From an uncultured Chromatiaceae bacterium (GTDB lineage Bacteria; Pseudomonadota; Gammaproteobacteria; Enterobacterales; Alteromonadaceae): a DNA stretch of 40,975 bases. Positions 7,740 through 15,063 of this stretch are shown in pieces. The stretch spans positions 1-40,975 of the forward strand of contig CALJUX010000039.1 of NCBI GenBank assembly GCA_937978655.1, given 5' to 3'. How positions within the stretch are numbered: the stretch's first letter is position 1; the number at the start of each line of letters is the position of its first letter. The translations under genes were made by a program, and so were the position numbers. Under the pieces are notes generated by a model. It had not been told where the DNA came from, ran no database searches, and saw only the letters and a program-made list of their open reading frames with translations.

Positions 7740-8693
7740 TCAATCAACAATTAGCCTAAGGATAGACTTACCCTCTAACATCATGTGAACACTATTAATT
7801 TTTGTCAAGCGGTTTGTGATTAACTCATCATTTACAAATAGTTTACCTATTACATCCTGGCGAGCTACATAGCTCAGTATATAGGTAATTTCTCTTTTCA
7901 CTATAAAGTACAAAAGTACATCACGGCACATTTTTTTTATAGACTTTTCACCTGAATACCCAGAGAAAAAATTTTCTAAATCCTGACTATCAACACCCAT
8001 ACCATAATGATTTGCCCAAATAATAGAAGCCAAATCACTCGCCAAATAATCAAACCTCATGAAATCAAAATCTATTAAAAACACTCCCATTGAAGTCCTT
8101 ATCGCATTCTCAATATGACAGTCTCCATGACATAACCCAATTTCTAAATTTCCCAGTTTGTCTTTTGGGAATTCTTTTATGAAATATAAAGCGTCCAATA
8201 ACTTATACTTTGATTTATTAGTTAAACAGGCATCGACAATTGAGTTTTCAAATTCTAAATATGGGATGGTCTCAATTTTGATATTTTTATTTCCAATAGA
8301 ATGCAATCGAGCGACCTCTTTTCCCAGAGCACGAAAATCAGAAGAATTATTTTCATCGTCTATGCCTTCAAAGTAGTAAAACAATACTGCGTTTCTAAAT
8401 CCTTCTGGATAACGAATTGATATTTTTAATTTTCCAGATTTATTTCGAACGATATAACTGACGCCATAAAAATTTAGCAACTGCCTATCTATAAATTCCA
8501 GCTTTTTATCTGACATTTTACTAACTGGGTAAATTTTCAATATATATTCACGCCGACAATCACTCACTCTATACACGTCATTTTCACGTGAATGCAACAA
8601 AAAGCCATCAACAAATATTAAATCATAGGCATTTCCAACAAAATCAATCAGTGATCTTACTTCGGCTAACGACCTTTTAATTTCGACTTTCAT
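7740..8693 (-). CDS. Phosphotransferase-fold protein (APH/choline kinase-like)
   Basis: A 317-residue cytosolic protein of the aminoglycoside phosphotransferase/choline kinase fold. The catalytic Brenner motif LCHGDCHIENA (catalytic Asp and the following Asn) and the Mg-binding DFD of GVFLIDFDFMRFDYLASDLA are both intact, about 20 residues apart as expected, so the enzyme should bind ATP and Mg. The N-terminal lobe (residues about 20-90) is divergent, with YILKIYPVSK as a possible ATP-lysine strand. Relatives phosphorylate antibiotics, sugars, choline, amino alcohols or proteins; the substrate is not predictable. A GGGGTG-type ribosome binding site precedes the ATG. The gene is markedly AT-rich, suggesting horizontal acquisition. 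It is directly followed by the 109-residue gene on the same strand. Confidence 0.8.
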   Translation of the reverse strand: MKVEIKRSLAEVRSLIDFVGNAYDLIFVDGFLLHSRENDVYRVSDCRREYILKIYPVSKMSDKKLEFIDRQLLNFYGVSYIVRNKSGKLKISIRYPEGFRNAVLFYYFEGIDDENNSSDFRALGKEVARLHSIGNKNIKIETIPYLEFENSIVDACLTNKSKYKLLDALYFIKEFPKDKLGNLEIGLCHGDCHIENAIRTSMGVFLIDFDFMRFDYLASDLASIIWANHYGMGVDSQDLENFFSGYSGEKSIKKMCRDVLLYFIVKREITYILSYVARQDVIGKLFVNDELITNRLTKINSVHMMLEGKSILRLIVD

Positions 8694-8916
8694 ACGACAC
8701 CCCGAAGTTCAAATTACTACAACAAAGATGTTAGGTAAAACTTGGCAGCCCTGAAAACTTGATACGCTGCCCTGCGTTTCAAAGATGTTTCTGGAATAGT
8801 ACCTGATTTTAAATTGCTTTGGGTATGTGCGGGCTAGGTTTAGGGACTGATATGGTTAGCAAGCATACATATACGGTGAGCCCTTTGATTTTTCTAGAGT
8901 TAAGTATCTAAACTTT
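8694..8916. other. AT-rich intergenic spacer in foreign island
   Basis: This 223-bp spacer separates the 208-residue gene from the phosphotransferase-like gene. It must hold the promoter of the phosphotransferase-like/small-protein pair (minus strand). I see no clear -35/-10 pair, terminator or coding signal. Confidence 0.35.
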
Positions 8917-9543
8917 TCAAGTTTTGTCAGCTTCAGATAGAGACCAACCAGCAGCGTAGAGAATATGCCTATCTTGTTCCTTAGTAGCTGTTGTATTTGC
9001 GTCTTTGACTACATCCGAGGTTCTAACACGAGGAATTTTAACTTTGCTTTCCAATCCAAATCCAATCTGCACAGGTTTTACGATCTCTGGATAATTCTTC
9101 ACCTTAATAGCGCAGCGGCATTTCTCATTTGGTTTTAAATTGCATAGGGAATGTTGAGGTTTTTGGTTATGATATGTCCGATTACAGTACCTACGAAATC
9201 TTTCAATTTCCAATCGTGCTTGCCCAATACCGACTTTAACTAACTCATTAACAAAATCAAAAGGCGCATAGAACAGAACTTGTTCGAAACTATCATAGTT
9301 TAAAAATTGATTATTTTTACTTATTGAGTCATTTTTGTATCGGCAATATCGATACTCGTAGCTACCACATTTTTTTGTAATTTTTTTAACAGGGAATAAA
9401 TCAAAGTACCTGGCTATTTTTTTTCTTTTAACTGAAAGTTCAAGAACAGATAGACAGAATTTATCGTAGTGCTTCACCATTTTCCAAACTGAATACAGCA
9501 CTAAACCTTCTTCAAGTAAGTCAATTGGAATAGAGTATTTCAA
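8917..9543 (-). CDS. Hypothetical protein in foreign island
   Basis: An unrecognised frame of up to 208 residues, AT-rich and strongly basic (many Lys/Arg). It has scattered cysteines, including a cluster CNRTYHN..CNLKPNEKCRC near residues 138-165 that could bind metal or nucleic acid. There is no signal peptide or membrane segment. The start is uncertain: the longest frame uses TTG at 9543, and an ATG lies at 9480 (187 residues). Neither has a strong ribosome binding site. A YHNQKP..SLCNLKPNE stretch superficially resembles the C-terminus of IS3-type integrases, but the rest does not. It is on the same strand as the phosphotransferase-like pair, 223 bp upstream. Confidence 0.5.
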   Translation of the reverse strand: MKYSIPIDLLEEGLVLYSVWKMVKHYDKFCLSVLELSVKRKKIARYFDLFPVKKITKKCGSYEYRYCRYKNDSISKNNQFLNYDSFEQVLFYAPFDFVNELVKVGIGQARLEIERFRRYCNRTYHNQKPQHSLCNLKPNEKCRCAIKVKNYPEIVKPVQIGFGLESKVKIPRVRTSDVVKDANTTATKEQDRHILYAAGWSLSEADKT

Positions 9544-9812
9544 AATAATTTAGCCATCCCTGAGAACTTATATAGCAAGCATGAGCTTAAACGAGGGTTC
9601 TATAATTAACAATGCCAGTTTGTTATTGATAAAAGCAAGATGTATAAAAATCATACTGCCTAAATTTTAATCTATTAAGATACTCATTCTTAACGATATG
9701 GCATGCGCAGTCGTCGCGAAATTTCGAGAGCTACGGCTTGATAATTCTTATGAAAGTCCGCTTTAAGTGAAAAGCAGCGATTTGATCATTGCTAGAGCCA
9801 TAGTCCGTATTT
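9544..9812. other. Intergenic sequence at right edge of AT-rich island
   Basis: No convincing gene. AT-rich sequence continues to about 9720, after which composition returns to the contig average, marking the likely right boundary of the acquired segment. It leads directly into the long direct repeat. Confidence 0.4.
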
Positions 9813-10003
9813 GACACAAAGTGACATTTCAACTGCCCCATCAAAACGGCCGGATGATTACAAAAGCAGACCCTCTGTGGCATGGATGCCGCAGAGGAGC
9901 CTACATGGACGTATTCACGGCGTGTCTGCGGTGTTGTCGTCCGGGCCGTTTGCTGCGGCCTCAGTCTGGCGCTCGTTTTAAATGTGGGTGTCCATAGATT
10001 CGT
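9813..10003. repeat. Long direct repeat, copy A
   Basis: About 190 bp that recurs 308 bp further on (copy B, 10121-10311) with scattered differences. Shared blocks include CACAAAGTGAC, AAAACGGCCGGA, GGACGTAT-type sequence and CGGCGTGTCTGCGGTGTTGT. Inside, 9873-9896 forms a strong hairpin (arms of the type CTCTGTGGCAT / ATGCCGCAGAG). It is non-coding in appearance and belongs to the kind of dispersed intergenic repeat common in marine and freshwater gammaproteobacteria. Confidence 0.85.
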
Positions 10004-10033
10004 CCATGGATTCTTTTCAAGAGGAGTCCATCT

Positions 10034-10098
10034 AAGGGGTAGGCCTTGCGCGTGCCCGAATATCTCGGACTGCGGGTAGGGCCAAGCCCTACCCCTAC
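10034..10098. repeat. Hairpin element between the direct repeats
   Basis: 10074-10094 is a perfect 9-bp stem with a 3-nt loop (GGGTAGGGC, CAA, GCCCTACCC). A second GGGGTAGG motif at about 10036 pairs in inverted orientation with CCTACCCC at about 10089-10096, giving a larger nested structure. It resembles a REP/BIME-type intergenic element unrelated to the GTACGG family seen elsewhere in this window. Confidence 0.6.
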
Positions 10099-10120
10099 AG
10101 GTCAATTATTGTCAGCTTCT

Positions 10121-10311
10121 GGCACAAAGTGACGATTCAAACGAACTCGTAAAACGGCCGGACGACAACGTTAGCGGACCCTCTGTGGCATGGATGCCGC
10201 AGAGGAGCCTACAGGGATGTATCTACGGCGTGTCTGCGGTGTTGTCGTCCGTGCCGTTTGCTGCGGTCTTAGTCTGGCGCTTGTTTTGAATGTGGGTGCC
10301 AATAGATTCGT
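10121..10311. repeat. Long direct repeat, copy B
   Basis: Second copy of the 190-bp element at 9813-10003, offset 308 bp, with the same internal hairpin at 10181-10204. The pair plus the hairpin element between them forms a repeat cluster separating the AT-rich island from xylA. Recombination between copies would delete one repeat and the spacer. Confidence 0.85.
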
Positions 10312-10318
10312 AATCGTA

Positions 10319-10380
10319 TGGCGTGTGACGTTGACGTACGGCGTGTGACGCCCAGCGGGCTTCGCTGGCCGGTACCTACA
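10319..10380. repeat. REP-like unit of the RAYT-associated family
   Basis: Contains the short hairpin GGCGT-GTG-ACGCC (10340-10352) followed by CCAGCG and then a second hairpin CCAGCG-GGCTT-CGCTGG (10352-10368) and GGTACCTAC. The first 18 bases match the REP next to the RAYT gene at 14942-14959, so this is probably a dispersed member of the same family. Confidence 0.65.
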
Positions 10381-10455
10381 GCCGATACCCACAATTCCTG
10401 TTCAGAACGTAGCTTTGCGCTGCAGCCTTCACGCGGCGTCAAGTTCGATTCGCCA

Positions 10456-10484
10456 AACAAAAAAAGCCCGGCAAATGCCGGGCT
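10456..10484 (-). terminator. Rho-independent terminator of xylA
   Basis: Read on the minus strand, an 8-bp GC-rich stem (AGCCCGGC / GCCGGGCT, 4-nt loop, 10465-10484) is followed by a run of T. It lies about 85 bp beyond the xylA stop codon and is the clear end of the xylB-xylA transcript. Confidence 0.92.
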
Positions 10485-10568
10485 AACCAGTTACACACAT
10501 CACTTACACACACTGGGACTAAAGCGCTGGCGGGGACAGGGCGACCCTGCCAGCGGGGTACAGCAAAA

Positions 10569-11888
10569 CTAGCGGTACAGCACCAGGTTGACCTGGTTTT
10601 CCAACAATTCTTGGCGGCCGCTGACGGCTTGTGGGCTTAGCTGTTTCTGCTCGGTCAGATCTGCCAGCGATTGCAGCGAATGCTGACCTTGCTGGATAGC
10701 CTGGCCCAGTGGCGCGCTCCAGCCGGCGTAGCGTTTGGCAACGGCCTGGCCGAGGAAGTCTTTTTCCAGCAACGCTGCGGCTTTTTTCAGCGCGAGTGCT
10801 AAGTGGTCCATGCCGCCGATGTGGCCGTGGAACAGATCGTAGCGGTCGACACTTTGGCGGCGTAACTTGGCGTCGAAGTTAAAACCACCGGTCGAGAAAC
10901 CGCCGGCTTTAAGAATTTCGTACATCACCAGGCTGAGTTCCTCGACACTGTTCGGGAACTGGTCGGTGTCCCAGCCGTTTTGCGCGTCGCCGCGGTTAGC
11001 GTCGATGCTGCCGAAAATGCCCAGCGAAATGGCGGTGGCCACTTCGTGGTGGAACGAATGACCGGCCAAAGTGGCGTGGTTGGCTTCGATATTGACGCGG
11101 AATTCTTTCTCGAGGCCAAATTGCTTGAGGAAGCCGTATACAGTCGCCGAGTCATAATCGTATTGATGTTTGGTCGGTTCCTGCGGTTTGGGTTCAATCA
11201 GCAGCAGGCCTTTAAAACCGATTTTGTGTTTGTGCTCGACCACCATCTGCATAAAACGGCCAAGTTGTTCACGCTCCTGGCGCAGGTCGGTGTTCAGCAG
11301 CGTTTCATAGCCTTCGCGGCCGCCCCACAGCACATAGTTTTCGCCGCCTAAACGCTGGGTCGCGTTCATGGCGTGGAACACCTGGGTGGCGCCATAGCTG
11401 AACACTTCCGGGTCCGGGTTGGTGGCAGCGCCTGCGGCATAACGCGGGTTACTGAACAAGTTGGCGGTGCCCCACAGCAGTTTAACGCCGGTTTCAGCCT
11501 GTTTTTGTTCCAGCACGTCGGTCATGGCGGCGAAGTTATTGATGTATTCGCGGATGCTGTGGCCTTCCGGCGCGACGTCGATGTCGTGGAAACAATAATA
11601 AGGAATGGTCAGCTTGCTGAAGAATTCAAAGGCTACGTCGGCTTTTTGCCGGGCCCGTTCCATCGCATCACCGGCTTCTAACCATGGGCGGCCAAAAGTG
11701 CCCTGACCAAACACGTCCTGGCCGTTCCAGCAGAAGTTATGCCAGTAACAGGCGGCCATGCGTAAATGCTCGGCCATGGTTTTGCCCAAGATTTTTTCGT
11801 TGGCGTTGTAATGTTTAAACGCCAGCGGATTGGTGCTGTCGGCGCCTTCAAATACGATTTTGTCTAAGTTGTCGAAATACTGAGCCAC
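10569..11888 (-). CDS. xylA: Xylose isomerase
   Basis: A 439-residue cytosolic enzyme that converts D-xylose to D-xylulose, the first intracellular step of xylose use. It is a metal-dependent TIM barrel of the long class II type. Visible active-site motifs are YYCFHDIDVAPEG (catalytic His and Asp), LLIEPKPQEPTKHQYD, NIEANHATLAGHSFHHE, GSIDANRGD and GGFNFDAK, which carry the metal ligands. I chose GTG at 11888: CAGGAG sits 6 nt upstream and the protein then begins MAQYFDNLDK, matching the usual family start, whereas the longer ATG at 11930 lacks a ribosome binding site and adds 14 unmatched residues. It is second in the xylB-xylA operon and ends at a strong terminator. Confidence 0.97.
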   Translation of the reverse strand: MAQYFDNLDKIVFEGADSTNPLAFKHYNANEKILGKTMAEHLRMAACYWHNFCWNGQDVFGQGTFGRPWLEAGDAMERARQKADVAFEFFSKLTIPYYCFHDIDVAPEGHSIREYINNFAAMTDVLEQKQAETGVKLLWGTANLFSNPRYAAGAATNPDPEVFSYGATQVFHAMNATQRLGGENYVLWGGREGYETLLNTDLRQEREQLGRFMQMVVEHKHKIGFKGLLLIEPKPQEPTKHQYDYDSATVYGFLKQFGLEKEFRVNIEANHATLAGHSFHHEVATAISLGIFGSIDANRGDAQNGWDTDQFPNSVEELSLVMYEILKAGGFSTGGFNFDAKLRRQSVDRYDLFHGHIGGMDHLALALKKAAALLEKDFLGQAVAKRYAGWSAPLGQAIQQGQHSLQSLADLTEQKQLSPQAVSGRQELLENQVNLVLYR

Positions 11889-11995
11889 GCTGCTCTCCTG
11901 ATTGGTCTCGATTAAGGCTGATGCTGTCATGTTGGCTATCGCCCGGCGTTCTCACAATTATGTTTTTTCAGAGCTACCTTGTGCTTTTCGGTGTT

Positions 11996-12011
11996 GCCGC
12001 TTTTCAGCGGC
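11996..12011 (-). other. Intercistronic GNRA-type hairpin between xylB and xylA
   Basis: On the minus strand GCCGCT-GAAA-AGCGGC forms a perfect 6-bp stem with a GAAA tetraloop in the 143-bp gap between xylB and xylA. No T run follows, so it is not a terminator. Its likely effect is on mRNA stability or processing, allowing different xylA and xylB levels. Confidence 0.5.
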
Positions 12012-12031
12012 TGTGGCTTAAAAAAACAGCT

Positions 12032-13507
12032 TTAAACTGCCGAAAAAAACGGCGCTACTGCGTTGTACAAGGCTTTAAAGCGCTGATACCGCGCGCTCAG
12101 CAGCTGATGACGCTGCTGGTCCGGCTGATGCGAACTGACCAGCGGCGGTGGCGGGCATAAGGTCTCAGCTGCCACTGTCGGATTCAGCGCCAGGGCCGCA
12201 AGCCGCGCCGCGCCTAAAGCCGGGCCGACTTCGCCACCTTCGCGAAAATGCAGCGGTAAATTCAGCACATCGGCTAATAACTGCCGCCAGTAGCTGCTTC
12301 GCGCACCACCGCCGATCAGATTGATTTCATTGGGGATCCCGGCCGCGCTGTGCAGCGCCTCGGCGCCCTGAGCTAAAGCAAAACTGACGCCTTCGAGCAC
12401 TGAATAAGTCAGGGTGGCGCGGTGGGTGTCGTGGGTCAGGCCAAACCAAACGCCTTGCGCGTTGGGGTTGTTATGCGGTGTGCGTTCACCGGATAAATAC
12501 GGCAGAAACAGCGGCGCCTGGCTGGTGTTTATGTCTGTTTGTTCCAGTTCAGCTAAAAGCTCAGCGACCGGCACTTTCATCAGCTGCTCGCTGTACCACT
12601 GCAGGCAGCTGGCGGCGCTTAAGGTCACCGCCATCAAGTGCCAGCTATTGGGCAGCGCGTGGCAAAAGGCATGCACGGCCGATTGTGGATTGGCGCTGTA
12701 GCCATTACTTACTGCGAAATAAACCCCGGAAGTGCCCAGCGACAACATGGCCTGACCCGGCGCTAAGATCCCGGCACCGACTGCGCCAGCGGCATTATCG
12801 CCACCGCCGGCTACCAGTGGCACTTGCGCCATGCCCCAGCGCTTGGCCAGTTCCGCATTCAGCACGCCGGTGATTTGATTACCTTCATAGAGTTTTGGCA
12901 TTTGCGAGCGGCTGAGGCCAGAGACACAGAGCAGCTCGTCGCTCCAGTCGCGCGCGGCCATATCCAGCCACAAAGTACCGGCCGAGTCGGACATATCTGA
13001 AGCAAAATCGCCGCTTAAACAAAAGCGTAAATAGTCTTTGGGCAGCAACACCATGGCGATGCGGGCGAAAATGTCCGGTTCATGCGCGCGCAGCCACAGC
13101 AGTTTCGGTGCGGTAAAACCCGGCATCGCCAGATTACCGGTGATGTCGGAAAGCTCCGGCACCCGCTCGGTCAGTTGCTGGCACTCGGTAAAACTTCGGC
13201 CGTCATTCCATAAAATCGCCGGGCGCAGCACCTGGTGTTGGCTGTCCAGCAATGTCGCGCCATGCATCTGGCCGGCGAGGCCGATGGCTTTGACGGCGCT
13301 TAAATCCTGGCGCGCACTTAACACATCCAGACATTGTTGTAAGGCGGCCCACCAATGCGCCGGCTCTTGTTCTGACCAGAGCGGCTGCGGCCTGCTCACC
13401 GTGAGCGGCGCGCTTGCACTGTCTATTACGCTTTCAATCGCCGGGTCTTGCGTATCCAGCAAAATCACTTTGATGCCGGAGGTGCCTAAATCGATACCGA
13501 GATACAT
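12032..13507 (-). CDS. xylB: Xylulokinase
   Basis: A 491-residue cytosolic FGGY-family kinase that phosphorylates D-xylulose to D-xylulose-5-phosphate for the pentose phosphate pathway. The N-terminal phosphate loop MYLGIDLGTSGIKV, the GQMHG motif, the catalytic-type Asp in GGGDNAAGAVG, SLGTSG, the FGGY signature region YLSGERTPHNNP..GVWFGL, and LIGGGARSSYWRQ are all present. The ATG at 13507 gives the canonical family start; an upstream in-frame GTG at 13519 adds four residues. It is the first gene of xylB-xylA, divergent from xylR, and separated from xylA by 143 bp containing a hairpin. Confidence 0.96.
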   Translation of the reverse strand: MYLGIDLGTSGIKVILLDTQDPAIESVIDSASAPLTVSRPQPLWSEQEPAHWWAALQQCLDVLSARQDLSAVKAIGLAGQMHGATLLDSQHQVLRPAILWNDGRSFTECQQLTERVPELSDITGNLAMPGFTAPKLLWLRAHEPDIFARIAMVLLPKDYLRFCLSGDFASDMSDSAGTLWLDMAARDWSDELLCVSGLSRSQMPKLYEGNQITGVLNAELAKRWGMAQVPLVAGGGDNAAGAVGAGILAPGQAMLSLGTSGVYFAVSNGYSANPQSAVHAFCHALPNSWHLMAVTLSAASCLQWYSEQLMKVPVAELLAELEQTDINTSQAPLFLPYLSGERTPHNNPNAQGVWFGLTHDTHRATLTYSVLEGVSFALAQGAEALHSAAGIPNEINLIGGGARSSYWRQLLADVLNLPLHFREGGEVGPALGAARLAALALNPTVAAETLCPPPPLVSSHQPDQQRHQLLSARYQRFKALYNAVAPFFSAV

Positions 13508-13572
13508 GGGCCAAATCACTTCTGTTGCCGGGAAAAGATGGGCTCATGCTTGGGGTTTGACGTCATCGCAGC

Positions 13573-13592
13573 AATTATGAAAATTCATAATT
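13573..13592. promoter_or_regulatory. 20-bp palindrome, candidate XylR operator
   Basis: AATTATGAA-AA-TTCATAATT is a perfect 9-bp inverted repeat in the 193-bp region between divergent xylB and xylR. It lies 66 bp from the xylB start and 109 bp from the xylR start. Partial matches occur upstream of xylA (AATTATG at about 11957) and upstream of both GH43 genes (TTTCATAAC at about 15803 and, reversed, about 6934-6942), which would suit a local xylan/xylose regulon. Assignment to XylR is by position and symmetry. Confidence 0.55.
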
Positions 13593-13700
13593 TGCTGTTG
13601 AATTCTGTTTTCGTCTTCCAGTCTGGTTATTGTGCAGTCTATTATCGATGCGGATAAGACGATTTTACTGATAACCAAAAAAGATAAAGACGGTGGAATT

Positions 13701-14897
13701 ATGTTCAAGGCAAAACACAGTATTACGCTGCTGTTTAACGCAAACAAAGTGTACGATCGACAGGTGATTGAAGGCATTGGGCATTATCTGCAGTCGTCGA
13801 AAGTCGACTGGGATGTGTACCTCGAAGAAGACTTTTTATGCCGGCTGGAGCATATCCAGGAGTGGGGCGGCGACGGCATTATCGCCGACTTCGACGACAT
13901 GAATATCCAGCGCGCCTTAGCCGGCACTGATAAACCACTGGTCGGCGTTGGCGGCTCTTATGCCAATGCGCAGGATTATCCGCCGGTGCCTTATGTCGCT
14001 ACCGACAACTTTGCGCTGGTGCAGGCGGCGTACGAGCACTTAAAACGCAAAGGGCTGGACCGTTTTGCTTTTTATAGTGTGCCGGCCGATGAAAACCACC
14101 GCTGGGCGGCGGAGCGCGAAAGCGCCATCAAAAAACTGGCCGCCAAAGACGGCTACGACTGTCAGATTTACAGCGGTCACTGCACCCGGCCTGAGACCTG
14201 GCAATACGCGATGAACCGGCTGACCGACTGGATCCAGTCGCTGCCCAAACCTATTGGTATTATCGCCGTGACCGACTCGCGCGCCCGCCATCTGCTGCAG
14301 GCTTGCGAGCACGTTGGCATCATAGTGCCGGATAATATCGCCATTATCGGCATCGACGATGATGATATCGCCCGTTATTTAAGCCGCATCAGCTTAAGTT
14401 CGGTGACCCAGGGCTGTTTTGAAATGGGTTATCAGGCGGCGAAATTGCTGCACACGCAGCTCAATAACATCGATGTGGGTCACAAACGGATACTGGTGGC
14501 GCCGGTGGGTGTGGCGTCGCGCCAGTCCACCGACTTTAAAGCGCTGCGCGACCCTTTTGTCATTCAGGCGATGCACTACATCCGCCGCAACGCCAGCCGT
14601 GGGGTGAAAGTAGAGCAGGTTACTGATTTTGTTGGCATTTCGCGCTCCAATCTCGAGCAGCGGTTTCGTGCCGAACGCGGTCATTCCATTCACACTGAAC
14701 TACACAATCAGAAACTGACCCGCGCCTGCAAAATGCTGCTGGATACGCAAGTCAACCCGACTGAAATTGCCAACTTATGTGGTTATCCGTCGCTGCAATA
14801 TATGTACGCAGTGTTTAAACGCCACTTCGGCCAGACGCCAAAAGAATACCGCATGGCACGCGGCGAAGCCTTTGTGGATCAGGCGGTGAATGATTAA
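13701..14897 (+). CDS. xylR: Xylose operon activator XylR
   Basis: A 398-residue transcriptional regulator. Residues about 1-280 form a LacI/periplasmic-binding-type D-xylose sensor (ITLLFNANKVYDRQVIEGI, GDGIIADFDD, VGVGGSYANAQDYPPVPYVATDN, GIIAVTDSRARH, IIGIDDDD..RYLSRISLSSV). Residues about 290-390 form an AraC-type double helix-turn-helix (GISRSNLEQRFRAERG, TEIANLCGYPSLQYMYAVFKRHFGQTPKEYR). This architecture and the motifs match E. coli XylR closely along the whole length. ATG 13701 gives the canonical MFKAKHSITLLFN start with GGTGG upstream; a longer frame from 13632 is unlikely. It is divergent from xylBA, which it should activate when xylose is bound. Confidence 0.96.
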   Translation: MFKAKHSITLLFNANKVYDRQVIEGIGHYLQSSKVDWDVYLEEDFLCRLEHIQEWGGDGIIADFDDMNIQRALAGTDKPLVGVGGSYANAQDYPPVPYVATDNFALVQAAYEHLKRKGLDRFAFYSVPADENHRWAAERESAIKKLAAKDGYDCQIYSGHCTRPETWQYAMNRLTDWIQSLPKPIGIIAVTDSRARHLLQACEHVGIIVPDNIAIIGIDDDDIARYLSRISLSSVTQGCFEMGYQAAKLLHTQLNNIDVGHKRILVAPVGVASRQSTDFKALRDPFVIQAMHYIRRNASRGVKVEQVTDFVGISRSNLEQRFRAERGHSIHTELHNQKLTRACKMLLDTQVNPTEIANLCGYPSLQYMYAVFKRHFGQTPKEYRMARGEAFVDQAVND

Positions 14898-14941
14898 AGC
14901 CTTGAGTGGCCGGAGATAAAGTGTCGCGGCGATGAATGTAA

Positions 14942-15042
14942 GGCGTGTGACGCCCAGCGCGCGTTGCTTGCCGTACCTACGGTCATTTGAACATCGTAGG
15001 TACGGCAAACGAAGTGCCGCCGTACGTTTACCGCCACCGTAC
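14942..15042. repeat. REP/BIME unit left of the RAYT gene
   Basis: Starts with hairpin GGCGT-GTG-ACGCC (14942-14954), then a perfect 14-bp stem (TTGCCGTACCTACG at 14968-14981 and its complement at 14995-15008) around a 13-nt loop, then a GTACGTTTACCGCC segment to 15042. The stem-loop core 14970-15005 is repeated base for base at 15698-15732, including the loop. It may also end xylR transcription, although no T run follows. Confidence 0.85.
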
Positions 15043-15063
15043 ACTTTCTCCTGCATACGCAAA

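Noticed and set aside
9060..9140. IS3-type integrase C-terminus in the 208-residue protein
   Set aside because: The YHNQKP..SLCNLKPNE similarity is short, and the DDE catalytic region is not present in this frame.
9813..10311. CRISPR array
   Set aside because: Only two long imperfect copies with a 117-bp spacer; no short regular repeats and no cas genes.
9731..10392. Small frames inside the long direct repeats
   Set aside because: Both copies give similar short frames only because the DNA is repeated; the sequence is dominated by hairpins and lacks start signals.
11921..12160. Plus-strand frame between xylA and xylB
   Set aside because: It overlaps the antisense of xylA and xylB ends and has no ribosome binding site or recognisable domain.
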